From Protonemura montana (taxonomy: Eukaryota; Arthropoda; Insecta; Plecoptera; Nemouridae): DNA of 64,000 nt. The notes beneath the pieces were generated by a model. It was not told the DNA's origin and ran no database searches. It was given only the letters and a program-made list of their open reading frames with translations. The translations under genes and the position numbers were made by a program. How positions within the stretch are numbered: position 1 is the stretch's first letter; the number at the start of each line of letters is the position of its first letter. This document shows, one piece after another, positions 11,401-22,059 of the stretch. The stretch covers positions 10,516,001 to 10,580,000 of the forward strand of contig OX387608.1 of the NCBI GenBank assembly GCA_947568835.1, given 5' to 3'.

Positions 11401-12337
11401 ATCCGAGTTACCAGTGATGCTATTCACACCTGTGCTACGATTTGTTTTCGAGCCGAACTATTCCGAGTACTTTTTTCGTCGCTTCTCCAGCAAAACGAGA
11501 ACCCATGCGATGACTCTAGAAATAAATTAACACCACATCAATTATAATTAAGCAACCGAAATTGAATATGCAATCAACAATGGATTAAAATTCTTTAGAC
11601 TTGCCGCGCTGCAAACATTTTTTTTCACCCGGCATGCCTCGGTCGAGAAATAATTCATGTTTTTTTTTCTAATTTCTTTCTAAGACACACCGTGATTTAC
11701 GACTTATTCTTATAATCTGAAATATTAATTGTAATTTATGTATTTTTTTTCATCGCGTTTCACCAACTATATTTTTTTCCATTCATCGAGTTTTCGCCCC
11801 CGCGTTCGCGCGCCTTACGCCCCATTGTTCTTTAATATATTTCGATGTAGCTCTATTTTACCCGAATCTCTTTCATAAGACACCACCGGATTATAATTTC
11901 TTTATATATTCACCTAAAATTCGTTCTTGGCGTGCTAGACACTCATTAATTCGGTATCACCTTTTCTCATTATAACAGGCCCACTGCTAGATTCTTTTTC
12001 ATTGGGTATTATTTCTCATATTTTTATTTTTAAACCTCAGATTTGTCGCAGGGCAAATTAGCTGTCTCTTTTCATAAATTTCTTTCAATTATTAACTAAA
12101 TTAATCATTCCTCGCATGCGATACACAGAGGCGGCTAGACAGGGTGCCTTTTAACCACTCACTTCCATCAATTTTCCATTCATAAAATCGTACTTATTTT
12201 TTATTTTATTTTGCAAATTTGTAAAACATATAACTACAGTCTATACAGCGAGAGAAGATACCAAATCAAAGCCATCTAGCGCCATTTTTGCCATAAAATC
12301 TTGTGGAAACAAATCCATGGCATTGAAATTATATTTC

Positions 12338-12760
12338 CGATGATTATTGAGGTTTAACGACGCACTGTTCTGGCATCTGGCCATGTGGCACTGGTCTAAT
12401 GGCGTCGGTAAATGAGTGGATTATGATGAGGATGATGATGATGATGAACTTAACCTTGTCTAGAAGGGAGGAGGGGAAATCCAGTGCCGAAATATAGTCT
12501 AATCCTGTCGAAGAGCACCAAGGGGACCATCGGCTGAACGTTCCGTCCGAAGGACGGTACAACGTGAACAACAGGATTCCTCCACAAATCCATGCTGTCG
12601 AGAGGTTGATAAGCAAGGCGAATAAAGCTGATGTACTAATTTTCATCCCTCCAACCTCTCTCCCGAACTGAACTGGTCATGTGTATGATGGTCACCCATC
12701 CAATACCTAACTCAGCGCAGTGTTGTTTAACCGGAGTTTCCAAAACGCCAAACCGTTCGG
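12338..12760 (-). mobile_element. 5S-derived SINE with deleted head segment
   Basis: On the - strand it starts ccgaacggtttggcgttttg but lacks most of the segment between the ACACCGG region and GTTAAAC. It then continues with ggatgggtgaccatcatac, the core and the terminal CAGTGCGTCGTTAAACC. A run of GAT/ATC trinucleotides sits near the 3' part. Confidence 0.85.
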
Positions 12761-12889
12761 CAATTATATCTCTTTTTACGGGCTAGACTGTATAATTGTC
12801 AAAATATATCAAGCCAAATAAACTCGCGCGAGGACTGTAAACATCGATTTGAAATCGGACAATTCACAATCATGATTAATGATGATGAA

Positions 12890-13160
12890 CAGGAGGAGAC
12901 CAAACTCAAGGAGCGCCATGTTTGAAGACAGCCGCTGCCCGAGGAGGGTCATTAGTGATTAATCTCCCGCGTAATTAGTTCAGAAAGGGTTGGTAAGTGA
13001 CGCTCCTGGCGGCCAGAGAGGTTATTAATTTCGTAAAGCATGCAGCACCTTCATAAAAGCCGTATGACCTTATTAATTGATTGAAAAGGAACTGTGTGAG
13101 CCGCGCATTGTTTTGATGTCTCTGTTGGCATGAAATACATGCACACTTTTCAATTAATCA
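12890..13160. other. candidate conserved regulatory DNA
   Basis: This is less AT-rich than its surroundings and dense in homeodomain-type motifs (attagtgattaat, gtaattagttc, ttattaatttcg, cataaaagcc, ttattaattg). It has no repeat homology in the window and no coding frame. The regulatory reading is inferred from composition only. Confidence 0.25.
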
Positions 13161-13879
13161 CTGGTCACGAGATTCTGAGATTGTTTCCGGAAAAATAAAA
13201 ATAACGCTATGAGAGGTATAAATTGGTTTCTTTTATGGGTAGAAAGATTTTGTCCGATTTCTGATTTTATCGTGATGAGATTTAAAAAGAAGTTTTGCAT
13301 TTTATTTTTTTAACGTGCACATGGTATGAATAGGAAAATAGCCTTGCATTATCTCGTTCTCATGAATTGAAAAAAATAGAGGTGAAAAAAACTCAAGGAA
13401 AATAGAAAATCATGTAAATTAAATGCTGTGATTTTTAATCAAGTCCCATCAGTCTGAAAGGAAATGGCATTCCGTGTACATGAATTTATCAACGCAGGTG
13501 TATGAATTGATCATCGTGATTTCCCAGCTCAGGAAAACTCGTGGAACTTTTCTGCGGTCACGTGTTCGTCTCAAAGAGAAGAGTGGTTTTATACCGAAGT
13601 GATTATTCCTTTGAGAATTTACCTTTGCGCTGGGTGATGAAAAGCTTTTCATAATTACGATAATGAACGCGTAGTTTTTTTTTTATTAATATGGATCACC
13701 CATGTGATGCCCATTCGTGATTTTATTTTTGGGGTCAATTTTTTAATCTTTATCTTTGATTAGCTAATGCTTTCTATAAGCTATTTTATGGATTTGTATC
13801 TCATAGAATGTATCCCATAGATATAGTCAGAGGGCAATCACTAATTTTAAACTGTCTTCGCGAAAACCAGCCGCCAAAT

Positions 13880-14150
13880 GACTACTTTACTGACAAAATG
13901 AAAGAAGCATTGTCGTTTCGAGTGTTAACAAATTAAAAAGATTACTCACATTTGAGACTGGTTTACGCTTAATTAATCTTATCAATGATGTTACCTAAAA
14001 TATCGATTATATCGTTGTATCGATATTTTATGTCCTTATTATTTAACTGTAATGGTTTGTTAAGAAAGCCTGCCGCAAGCGCTATCAGGTGGCACCTACC
14101 TGTACCACTTGTTACCGGCAAATTTGCTCACTTGCTTTCTGACTATACCA
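13880..14150 (-). mobile_element. family X non-autonomous repeat, partial
   Basis: Read on the - strand it has tagtcagaaagcaagtgagc, aggtggcacctg..., ttgcggcaggctttctt, tctcaaatgtgagtaatctt and aaacgacaatgcttctttca. A local palindrome, aaaatatcga(n)tcgatatttt, lies at about 13998-14030. The 99-codon frame over this region is not a gene. Confidence 0.62.
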
Positions 14151-15140
14151 ACAAACTCAATGATAAAATTTTAATTGCATTTCGCCATACTGTTTTGACA
14201 ACATACATTTTTCGCGTTTACAACGAAAAAAGGTACCAGATCACAGAAAATCAAAGAAAATCGTATCGTTTTCACATACGCTAACCTGTTTCAGACATTT
14301 TAAATGGGAAATCTGTTTTTAAACTCTGCAGTAAAACGTACGTTAGCGTTATTTAATAATGATTACAGTACAAATAAAGCATTTCTTGACTGTATATCCG
14401 ACTCCTCCATCTTCGATGACATGCACATTTACCAAACGCTTAATCCATCAGTTAGTCAAAGGCAATATAATTGATTTACACATTTGCAAATCAGCTGTGT
14501 AAACATTTATGTCGCGTCTCGACCACAAAGGCTAGGCCATAGATTCCTCTCTGACCTCAAATGCAACTCAAATGCACGACATTATCAAACGTCTTACCGT
14601 CATTGCGTCGCTTAACTGCGCCAAATATTTCATTAGTATATATTCATCAACATAAATTAATCGCCCATCAACGCAGTAGAAACGTAACCTGGAAAATGAT
14701 TTTACCTCTTTTACACACCACAGTAAATTTAATTTTAAGGTCATAATGCATGTGTAAACTTCAGATGGTCTAAAACAAGAAAATGTAAAGTGCACTTTTA
14801 TATTATGTGTTGCTGTGAGAAGATCTCGGCACATAGAGTTTTAGTGTCAGATCGTTAAATTCGGTATTTTAACTAGTGACATGACACGAAAAATGTGATA
14901 ATTTATACATTCTGCTCGAGACATTTGCATGCGTCGCTAGTTTAAGTCTTCTGGTTGGCCATTAAATTAATTACACTAGGGCGGAGGAGTTGGCTCAACG
15001 CGACGAAATTTAGCACTTTGGTTGTTTTATATAGATTGCTTTGATTGTGGTTGCAAATGAAATCGGAATGGGTAGCTTTTAGATTTGGTGAATCTCAACA
15101 ATTTTGAGGTTAAGTTTTTATCACCTCTGAAGTTCTGGAA

Positions 15141-15583
15141 CCGAACGGTTTGGCGTGTTGGAAACACCGGTTCTCGTTTGATCACCGAAGTTAGGCAACA
15201 CTGCGCTGAGTCAGGTATTGAATGGGTGACCATTATACACATGATCAGTTCTGTCCGGGAGAGAGGTTTGAGGGATGAAAGTTAGTACAGCAACTTCATT
15301 CGCTTTGCTTATCAACCTCTCGACAGCATGGATTTGTGGAGGAATCCTGCTATTCGAGTTGTACCGTCCTTCGGAAGGGATGTGAAGCCGGTGGTCCCCT
15401 TGGTGCTCTTCGACAGGAGTAGGCTACGTGCCGGCACCGGGTTTCCCCTCCTCCCTTCTAGACTAGGTTAGGTTCATCATCATCCTCATCATCATCCACT
15501 CATTCACCGACGCCATTAGACCAGTGCCGCAGGGCCAGTTGTCAAAACAGTGCGTCGTTAAACACCACAAATAATAATAATAA
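15141..15583 (+). mobile_element. 5S-derived SINE, full-length reference copy (443 bp)
   Basis: The 5' head matches 5S rRNA: caccggttctcgtttgatcaccgaagtta, the box A region, then TGGGTGACC of box C. The body has a conserved core (ccgtccttcggaaggga), a short TCATCA-type microsatellite and the tail AAAACAGTGCGTCGTTAAAC plus ACCACAAATAATAA. The copy is flanked by a perfect 13-bp target-site duplication TGAAGTTCTGGAA at 15128-15140 and 15584-15596, which fixes both ends. The head would supply a type-1 internal RNA polymerase III promoter. Confidence 0.9.
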
Positions 15584-15959
15584 TGAAGTTCTGGAAACAC
15601 CGTCTGTGATTGCCGGTTAAATTCGTTTTCTTGCATCTAATTCCTTTTGATTTTCTTTGAGAATTAGAAAAAACCGTAAGGAGTTGGAAAACCTGTGAAA
15701 TTAATTGATTTCTCACATAAATGTGATGTGCCAGAATTAATAAATGACAAAATGAACCAGATTTACCATGTGTTGATAAGCAAAAAAAGAAAAAAGTGTT
15801 TGTAATTTTCCGAAATGTCAACAAAATTTTGTAGAAATAGGGTGAGACTGTTTGTTTGACGACAAACTTGTGATTTTTTTTTAATGAGTCCTGCCTTCGA
15901 GTCTCCTCTTGAGTATGTTTTGAAACCAAAACCGAAACCTTCCCCCCTTTATTCCAATT

Positions 15960-16335
15960 TTCACGAATTATAGCCTATTACGGCGAAAGGGACACGTCTT
16001 AAAAATAATGAAGAAAATAGCAGAAATGTTCCGGATATAATTACCAAAAAACGTAAACGACTTACGCGACCTCGAATTGAAAATAGGGCGGGATACCAAC
16101 ACCTTACCTCCCCCATTTTCTTCGTAGCTACGAGTAACTAAAAAGAATACAAGCATCCCTTCCTAAAAACTATTGAGGATGTTTCGGGCCTAGAACATAA
16201 ACATGCATACTTAATTCACATTTGACCAACTACAGCCCATTACGGCGAAAAGGACACGACACAAAATGTTCTAACATAATTATAATAAAATCATAAAACA
16301 ACATCCTAAAAAGCATCCCTTCCATACGTCATCGT
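15960..16335 (+). repeat. direct repeat pair
   Basis: Blocks near 15967-16170 (cctattacggcgaaa, ggacacgtct, gcatcccttcctaaaaac) recur at 16230-16325 (cccattacggcgaaaaggac, acgacac, catcctaaaaagcatccctt). The second copy is shorter. Both look like decayed copies of one unidentified repeat. Confidence 0.5.
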
Positions 16336-16989
16336 ACCGGTGACACATCAGCAAAAGGTGTCAGCTGATTTCGCTCAAGGCATACATTCCTCAGGAGTGT
16401 CGACCACGGTAGATTCCTCGGGCTCGATTCTTTGTGTGCTCTCTGGCTGCCCCCTGTCGTGTATGGGTGAGGACCGCAGGTGCCGATTTACATTTACACA
16501 ATTAAACACTGAATTGTAATTAATCACATTTTGTTTCGGAACGCGCGGCTTCAAGTTCTTCTCTTGTCTGCTCATGCCGTTTTTTTTTTTTAAATTTTTT
16601 TTTATCTTTTTCACAATGTAGTTCTAATCACGATCTTTAGCCGTCGGGATCTTCCCGTCAACATTCGGAGATCGTATAAAATGCTAAATCTAAAGCCACA
16701 AAAATGTTGCCGCAAAGGTTTATTTTTGTATTCTGTATTTTTATTTTGTGGTCTACAGTTTTAATTACCATTATGTTTAATTGTTGCTGCTTTATAGTTG
16801 CCGAACGCAATAAAATGCAAATCCTGAGAAAGAAAGAACGAAACAGCTCTAAGGATCTGTAATGATACAAAGAAAAACATATTCAGACTCAATTTGACTG
16901 CAGTGGCCAGATGCACAAAGCAGGTCTCTTGTACATAAGAGGTTAGAGTTGTTATCACCGTGGTACAACCCCTATAAATCTGAAAACAC

Positions 16990-17085
16990 CGTCTGTGATT
17001 GGCACTCTTTGGCACACTTTAAACTCTGGGTAATAATTAAGCAAAGTTTAAGTTTAAGTTAAGATGATCAGCCAATCACATCCGT
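16990..17085. mobile_element. short palindromic MITE-like element
   Basis: A perfect 10-bp inverted repeat TGTGATTGGC ... GCCAATCACA lies about 85 bp apart. The AT-rich interior contains gtttaagtttaagttaag. Element size and structure are MITE-like; the TA-type target duplication is not clear. Confidence 0.5.
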
Positions 17086-18468
17086 TTTTTTTCAGATTTT
17101 CATGCGTTATCGCAATATTGATAGTAACTTTACCCCCAAATGTATTGAGGTATACGCCTTAAATCACCTCGGTGTAACAGGCAGGGGCTACATTTGCCCT
17201 CTAATTTGTGGATACGGCTCCAGGTTTTCTTGAGCTTCAAATAGGGTACCCAGAAATGTAAGTAAATTATATTTCGTGGACTACCCTGCACTTAATTATG
17301 TCCGAATCACATGTCCAAATAAACCAAACGATGCAATGGGCATGGCTTCTCGTACAAGATTCTTCGCCGTGATTACAACGAATCGGGTATCGTGCAGCCC
17401 GAATGCGAACGGCATGATCTAGAATTCATATTCCCGGCAAATAGGCTTTTAATAAGGCTTCATTAGTAGTGCGATTGCATTAAATATAGTCCTTGCTTCG
17501 CGAGGCTATGGGGTGGACTATGTTTCAGTTTTATAATCTTTGAAGGTGTGTATGCTTGCAATGTTTAACCCGCAGCACATTTAGAAGTAGCTTCGTGTGT
17601 AAGCTGAGATTAAAATATTTTTAGCGTCACTTTTTGCGGATAATTGTACGGTGCTCGCCGCCTTTATTGTGGTGGCGTCCGTTAATATTTTTCTAGCCGA
17701 CGCCATTTTCGGCGCATGGCCGATTCGTACGCCCACACTATGGTGCGGGATAATTGTCCCTTTGCACGTTCTGGTGATCTTTTTCGAGAAATTACACACG
17801 AATAGGGCTGACTTAAATAGGAAATGAATCCTTGAAACGAAAGATTATTTCTTTTTTAGATTGATGATGAGTATAGATGGATTAAAAAAAAAACTAGGCT
17901 TGATTTGCATATATTTTTCGTAGCTTTTTATTACTATTGTTTAACATTTTATTGTTTTATTTGTTTTTTTCTCTTCGAGCGCCATGCTATGCGTTTCGGT
18001 TCTTGTTCCTTTTAATTTTATGCAGACGCCAAGCGTAATCAGTAGTTCTATCAATCTTTTACAATCGGCTTTCATGCAATCATGATCTTATTTCTAGTTT
18101 AGAGCAAGCAGGAAAGGTTCCGGGATAGAGAGCAAAAATACAGGGACATTGCGGGGTCTTTTGTGTTTAGAATTTTTTATCCTTCTCAATAATTATGTGA
18201 TCATATAAGAAGCTTGGGGGTGCAACGAGTTTTCTTAACACTCGTTTTGAGCTTGACGTCAACGGGTTTTGAACTGTTCTATATATTTTCAATAATGTCT
18301 ATCATTTTAATCGGCACAAATCCGATTTGCAAACACATTTCATGTAAATTTCTGAAACAACTCTTAAATGAAATGCCTATACACATTTTATAGCATATAC
18401 TCAAACGTTTCTAAGATAGTTATTATCGTTGCCAACTTAGAAAACAAAAAATACTATCAAGCATATAA

Positions 18469-18690
18469 GGTTCAATGGTAGATTCAGCGTTTGGTAGCGA
18501 TGGAGATGCTGAGATTGCCTGACAGAGCTTCTCAATTCTGCTATCTTATGTTATCACGGGTATATCATGGCCTAGCAAAGGAGGTTCAATGGTAGATTCA
18601 ACGTTTGGTAGCCATAGAGATGCTGAGATAGCCTGACAGAGCTTCTCAAATCTGCTTTCTTATGTTACCTCGGGTATAGCCATGAATTCA
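18469..18690 (+). repeat. 114-bp tandem repeat, two copies
   Basis: Copies start at 18469 and 18583 (ggttcaatggtagattcarc, gtttggtagc, gatgctgaga, cctgacagagcttctcaa, ctttcttatgttac). The same unit recurs as a trimer at 51238-51555 on the other strand. Confidence 0.9.
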
Positions 18691-18694
18691 ATGT

Positions 18695-21170
18695 TCCAAC
18701 ACTTTTCATGCAAGACTTTACCTGTAAGCAGTGAATTAATTCAACATCTCAATAACCATCGGTGGTAAATAACAATCATTAACACTATTTTAATGGATAT
18801 TGTATTCAGATACCACACTCTTAGAAAATAATTCCAAGTTTATCGACTGTAAAAATACTTTGTAGCGGAATTCACGTTGTATTTTTTTTATTTGGTCAAA
18901 CATTCTTCAATAGCGTGTTTTGTTTTTCTCTACAGATATTTGGATGTTCGCGAATAGATTTTTCCAACGCGGGGTTGGTTATAGACAGACAATTATTATT
19001 CAAATACATGCACAATGCCCGAGACAAGAATGATTTGTAGGGACGTTTACAATTTAGCATTTTTTTTCGCGGCAGTCGATAAAACCATATTAAACTTGTA
19101 TGTGAAGTAGCATGGATGCATTCCAGACTTTCTAGACGTCTGGATGAATTTTCTATTTATTCCCCGTGTCTCTACCGTTTCAAATTGCATTATTCAGTCG
19201 TCGGTTTCCTCTCTCCTGAAATCCGATACACGTATTATGGTACGCCCCAAAAACGCAGGTTCAAAGAATTTTTTAATTATTCTTGTGGTAATTAGGATGG
19301 TCTTTCTTTGATTTGTTTTTATTTTGTGAGGTATCGACATTACAACCCGACTCAATTTGAAAGCTGTGTTGCCAACTTACGTGCCTATCCTCACCCTGAA
19401 CCGTGAAGTAAACATAAGAAATATACTTGCGCAATTCAATGTAGGTAATACATTTGACAACGATGCCAAATCAATCAATTCTGACAGCTAACGTGTTGCA
19501 GAGGTTATTGCAAAGTTCTACAAATGCGTAAACAACTACCAGTTGTGAAAAATCGATGCACGCGGTGTTTTTGGGAGACACTTTACCACAGAGATACAAA
19601 GAAGACATTTCCACAATTTTCTCAAATCTCACAGTCAAATGGCTCACTCAGCGCGGTCCAGACAGATTTTTAATAACAACATCAGCTTTTCTCACGGTTC
19701 AGACAGAGAGAAAAAAAATGACATCCCTTGACAATAAATCAGGCGACGACGACGACAACTGTGCCTTTTTAATTCACAGTCATTTACATGCAACTTACAT
19801 GCTTATAGTTCCTTTGTTGGTAAGTTTCTTAAAAATGTGAGCAGAACATTTTGTGTGATTGTTTTCCTAGATAGACGCACGTTTATGAGTCACGTGAAGA
19901 GTTATAATCACGAGTCAGACATCTTTATAATATTATTATGAACGTTTGGTGAATTTTCAATCAAAAAGCACATAATTCTTGGCCACTCAAAGCTCGTCTT
20001 AAAATAACATCCCGCTTAATTTTTTATACACTTCATTCACCCTTAAATTAAAAGCAAGAACAAATTCGATTCGCGAGTGAAGCTGGTATACTCGTTGAAA
20101 TTGACGACTGTGATTCACAGAATTTGATTGTCATCTGAGACAGCAACGGATCCGGGTATCTTTTAAACTTAATGGGTTCTTTTCTTCTCAAGCATCAATC
20201 GCCTTCCGTGAATATAAAATCGTCTTACTATCTCAAAACGCTATCCTTTTTTAATACCATTCTCTAGAGTAAATTTAATTACAATTAGTATTCAAAGAGC
20301 AATGTCCAAAGACTCTCCTACAGTAATGACATAATGTATTTTGTACGTGTGGCAGGCCGTACCTTATACCTATAGATATAAGATCTGTATGAAGTGAGAC
20401 CATTGCCAGAAGTTTTCCTGTAACCGTCTCGAGATGTTTTGCCAACAATCATTATATATTACTCCCAAGACATAAGATATACCGGTATTGTACCCACCTT
20501 CAGTCGGATTATATTACCTTTTAATGGCATTCTAGGGACGTTATGCCTAAATTGTCAGCCATTTTTGCTACTAAACACAAAGACTGCTTATTCGGTGAAT
20601 GCTTAAGGTGATCACCTTGTTGCGATGGGCATGAGACAATGACAAGGTTATTATAATTTATAAGTTTAATGGCAGAAAGACGTTTGCGTTTCAAGTTGGC
20701 GGGCGATATAAAGAAGAAATAACAATTTGAAAAACATATGTAAGAAAGATTTTTATGATTATGATAATGTTGGTGATGTGGATAATGATCTTAATTGGTT
20801 TGTGGACTTATGTGTAAACGGTGAGAATTTAGATTTAGTATGTTTTTTTTCGCCTGCGCTTGAATTTTTATTCGCTGAGTGTAACTGCATAAGATTACTC
20901 GTCTAGATTACGAGATTGTATTTCTTGGTGCACTTTTGCCTGCCGCGCAGACTTGTTGCCAAATTTTCTTTGTGATTTTGATGGGAACCATGGATGTATA
21001 ACCCTGAAAAAACTAGTTTGCCATTACTAGTAGGTTAAAACAACAAAATGAGAATTATTTAATTTTTGCACCAATATTTTGGGTAACAAATTTCGATTAA
21101 GAGGCAACCGTAAGGTGGGAAACTAATTTTTCTCTCCCAACCCTCGTTTTTTACCTCTTCCTCTAAAACT
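18695..21170. other. no gene seen; AT-rich spacer
   Basis: Single-copy AT-rich DNA. The 94-codon frame at 19556-19840 lacks codon bias and any family signature. No recognisable element was found. Confidence 0.4.
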
Positions 21171-21178
21171 TCCTCATC

Positions 21179-21472
21179 AAACGGTTTGGCGTGTTTCAAT
21201 CCCAGTTCTCGTGAGATCACTGCGCTGGGTCAGGTATTAGATGGGTGACCATCATATACTTTCTGTTCAGGAGAGAGGTTGGAGGAATGAAAGTTAGTAC
21301 AGCAACTTCATTCGCCTTGCTTACCAACCTCTCGACAGCATGGATTTGTGGAGGAATCCTGTTGTTCGCGTTGTACCGTCTTTCGGAAGGGACGTTAAGC
21401 CGGTGGTCCCCTTTGTGCTCTTCGACAGGAGTAGACTACGTTCCGGCACCGGTACCGGGTCTCTCTCTCCGA
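21179..21472 (+). mobile_element. 5S-derived SINE, 3'-truncated
   Basis: The head (aacggtttggcgtgttt, cagttctcgtgagatcac) lacks about 15 bases at the GAAGTTAAGCAAC position. Box C is atgggtgaccatcatat. The core is well kept up to the caccgggt segment; the microsatellite and tail are missing. It lies 200 bases upstream of the CpG island and the candidate noncoding exon. Confidence 0.82.
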
Positions 21473-21689
21473 TAAAACCGATAAAGGTGCAAAGTAACAA
21501 ATTAAAATTGTGGAAACTATTAGTCTAACAACTTGGTTAAGATAAAGGTTAACAAAATTAAAGTACAACAAAGTTAAAGAAACTAATCCAAATGCCAGTA
21601 AGAAAGCTACCTTCATACAGTGACATAACCCCGTCAGCGCATCCCCAACCAAGCATTACTCTACCTTCTTGTTCGTTCCCGATCGCGAT

Positions 21690-21930
21690 TTACGTTTGAA
21701 TATGTGGCGGTTGTGAGCACAACGCATGGAGCGGTTACTTTTTCTCCCCGCTCATTCTGCGGACACGTCGCGCCATCCAGCGGCGATTCGGTCAACTAGG
21801 CGTGACCGCTGGCCGGTCGGTCAGGCGACACCTCGCCACGAGAATACAAAAGAAAAGTTTCGAAGAGAAGTTTTCCTTTGTTTTCCCCGGTGTTAAGCGA
21901 TGCTAGAGGTGCCGGTCTTACGCTGGATCA
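21690..21930 (+). promoter_or_regulatory. CpG-rich island, probable promoter / first exon
   Basis: CpG-rich sequence (cacgtcgcgcc, gcggcgattcgg, ccggtcggtcagg) stands out sharply from AT-rich flanks. It lies immediately upstream of a convincing noncoding exon at 21984-22052. No TATA box is evident. A possible first-exon donor is GTGTTAAG at 21890, which would give an intron of about 94 bp. The promoter reading is inferred from composition and position only. Confidence 0.4.
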
Positions 21931-21983
21931 GCGGGGAAATGAAATGGATGATGAAATAAGCATTTTTTTGTGTCTCTTTGCAG

Positions 21984-22052
21984 GACTGGAACACTCACGA
22001 ATGAAGCCGTAAATTAGCTACATTTGCGGCGAAAAACACGTTCTTGGCCGAG
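21984..22052 (+). other. candidate noncoding (5' UTR) exon, 69 nt
   Basis: The acceptor is strong: a T-rich tract (tttttttgtgtctctttgcag) ends at 21983. The donor is good: GCCGAG|GTTAGT at 22052/22053. All three + frames between them contain stops, so this is not coding in this direction. The short ORF ATG AAG CCG TAA inside it would be an upstream ORF. It probably belongs to a gene whose coding exons lie downstream, perhaps beyond this window. Confidence 0.42.
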
Positions 22053-22059
22053 GTTAGTT

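Larger units (their letters stand above)
15600..18460. other. no gene seen; spacer with small repeats
   Basis: Apart from the direct repeat pair (15960-16335) and the short palindromic element (16990-17085), this is AT-rich spacer. The phrase aaacaccgtctgtgattg occurs twice (about 15595 and 16985), so a further dispersed repeat may begin there. Confidence 0.4.

Noticed and set aside
13985-14284. 99-codon + frame
   Set aside because: It overlaps the inverted family X repeat and has no independent support.
15141-15240. 5S rRNA gene
   Set aside because: Only the 5' and middle parts of 5S resemble the gene; the 3' third is missing and the sequence continues into a SINE body shared by all copies. 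It is a SINE head, not a 5S gene.
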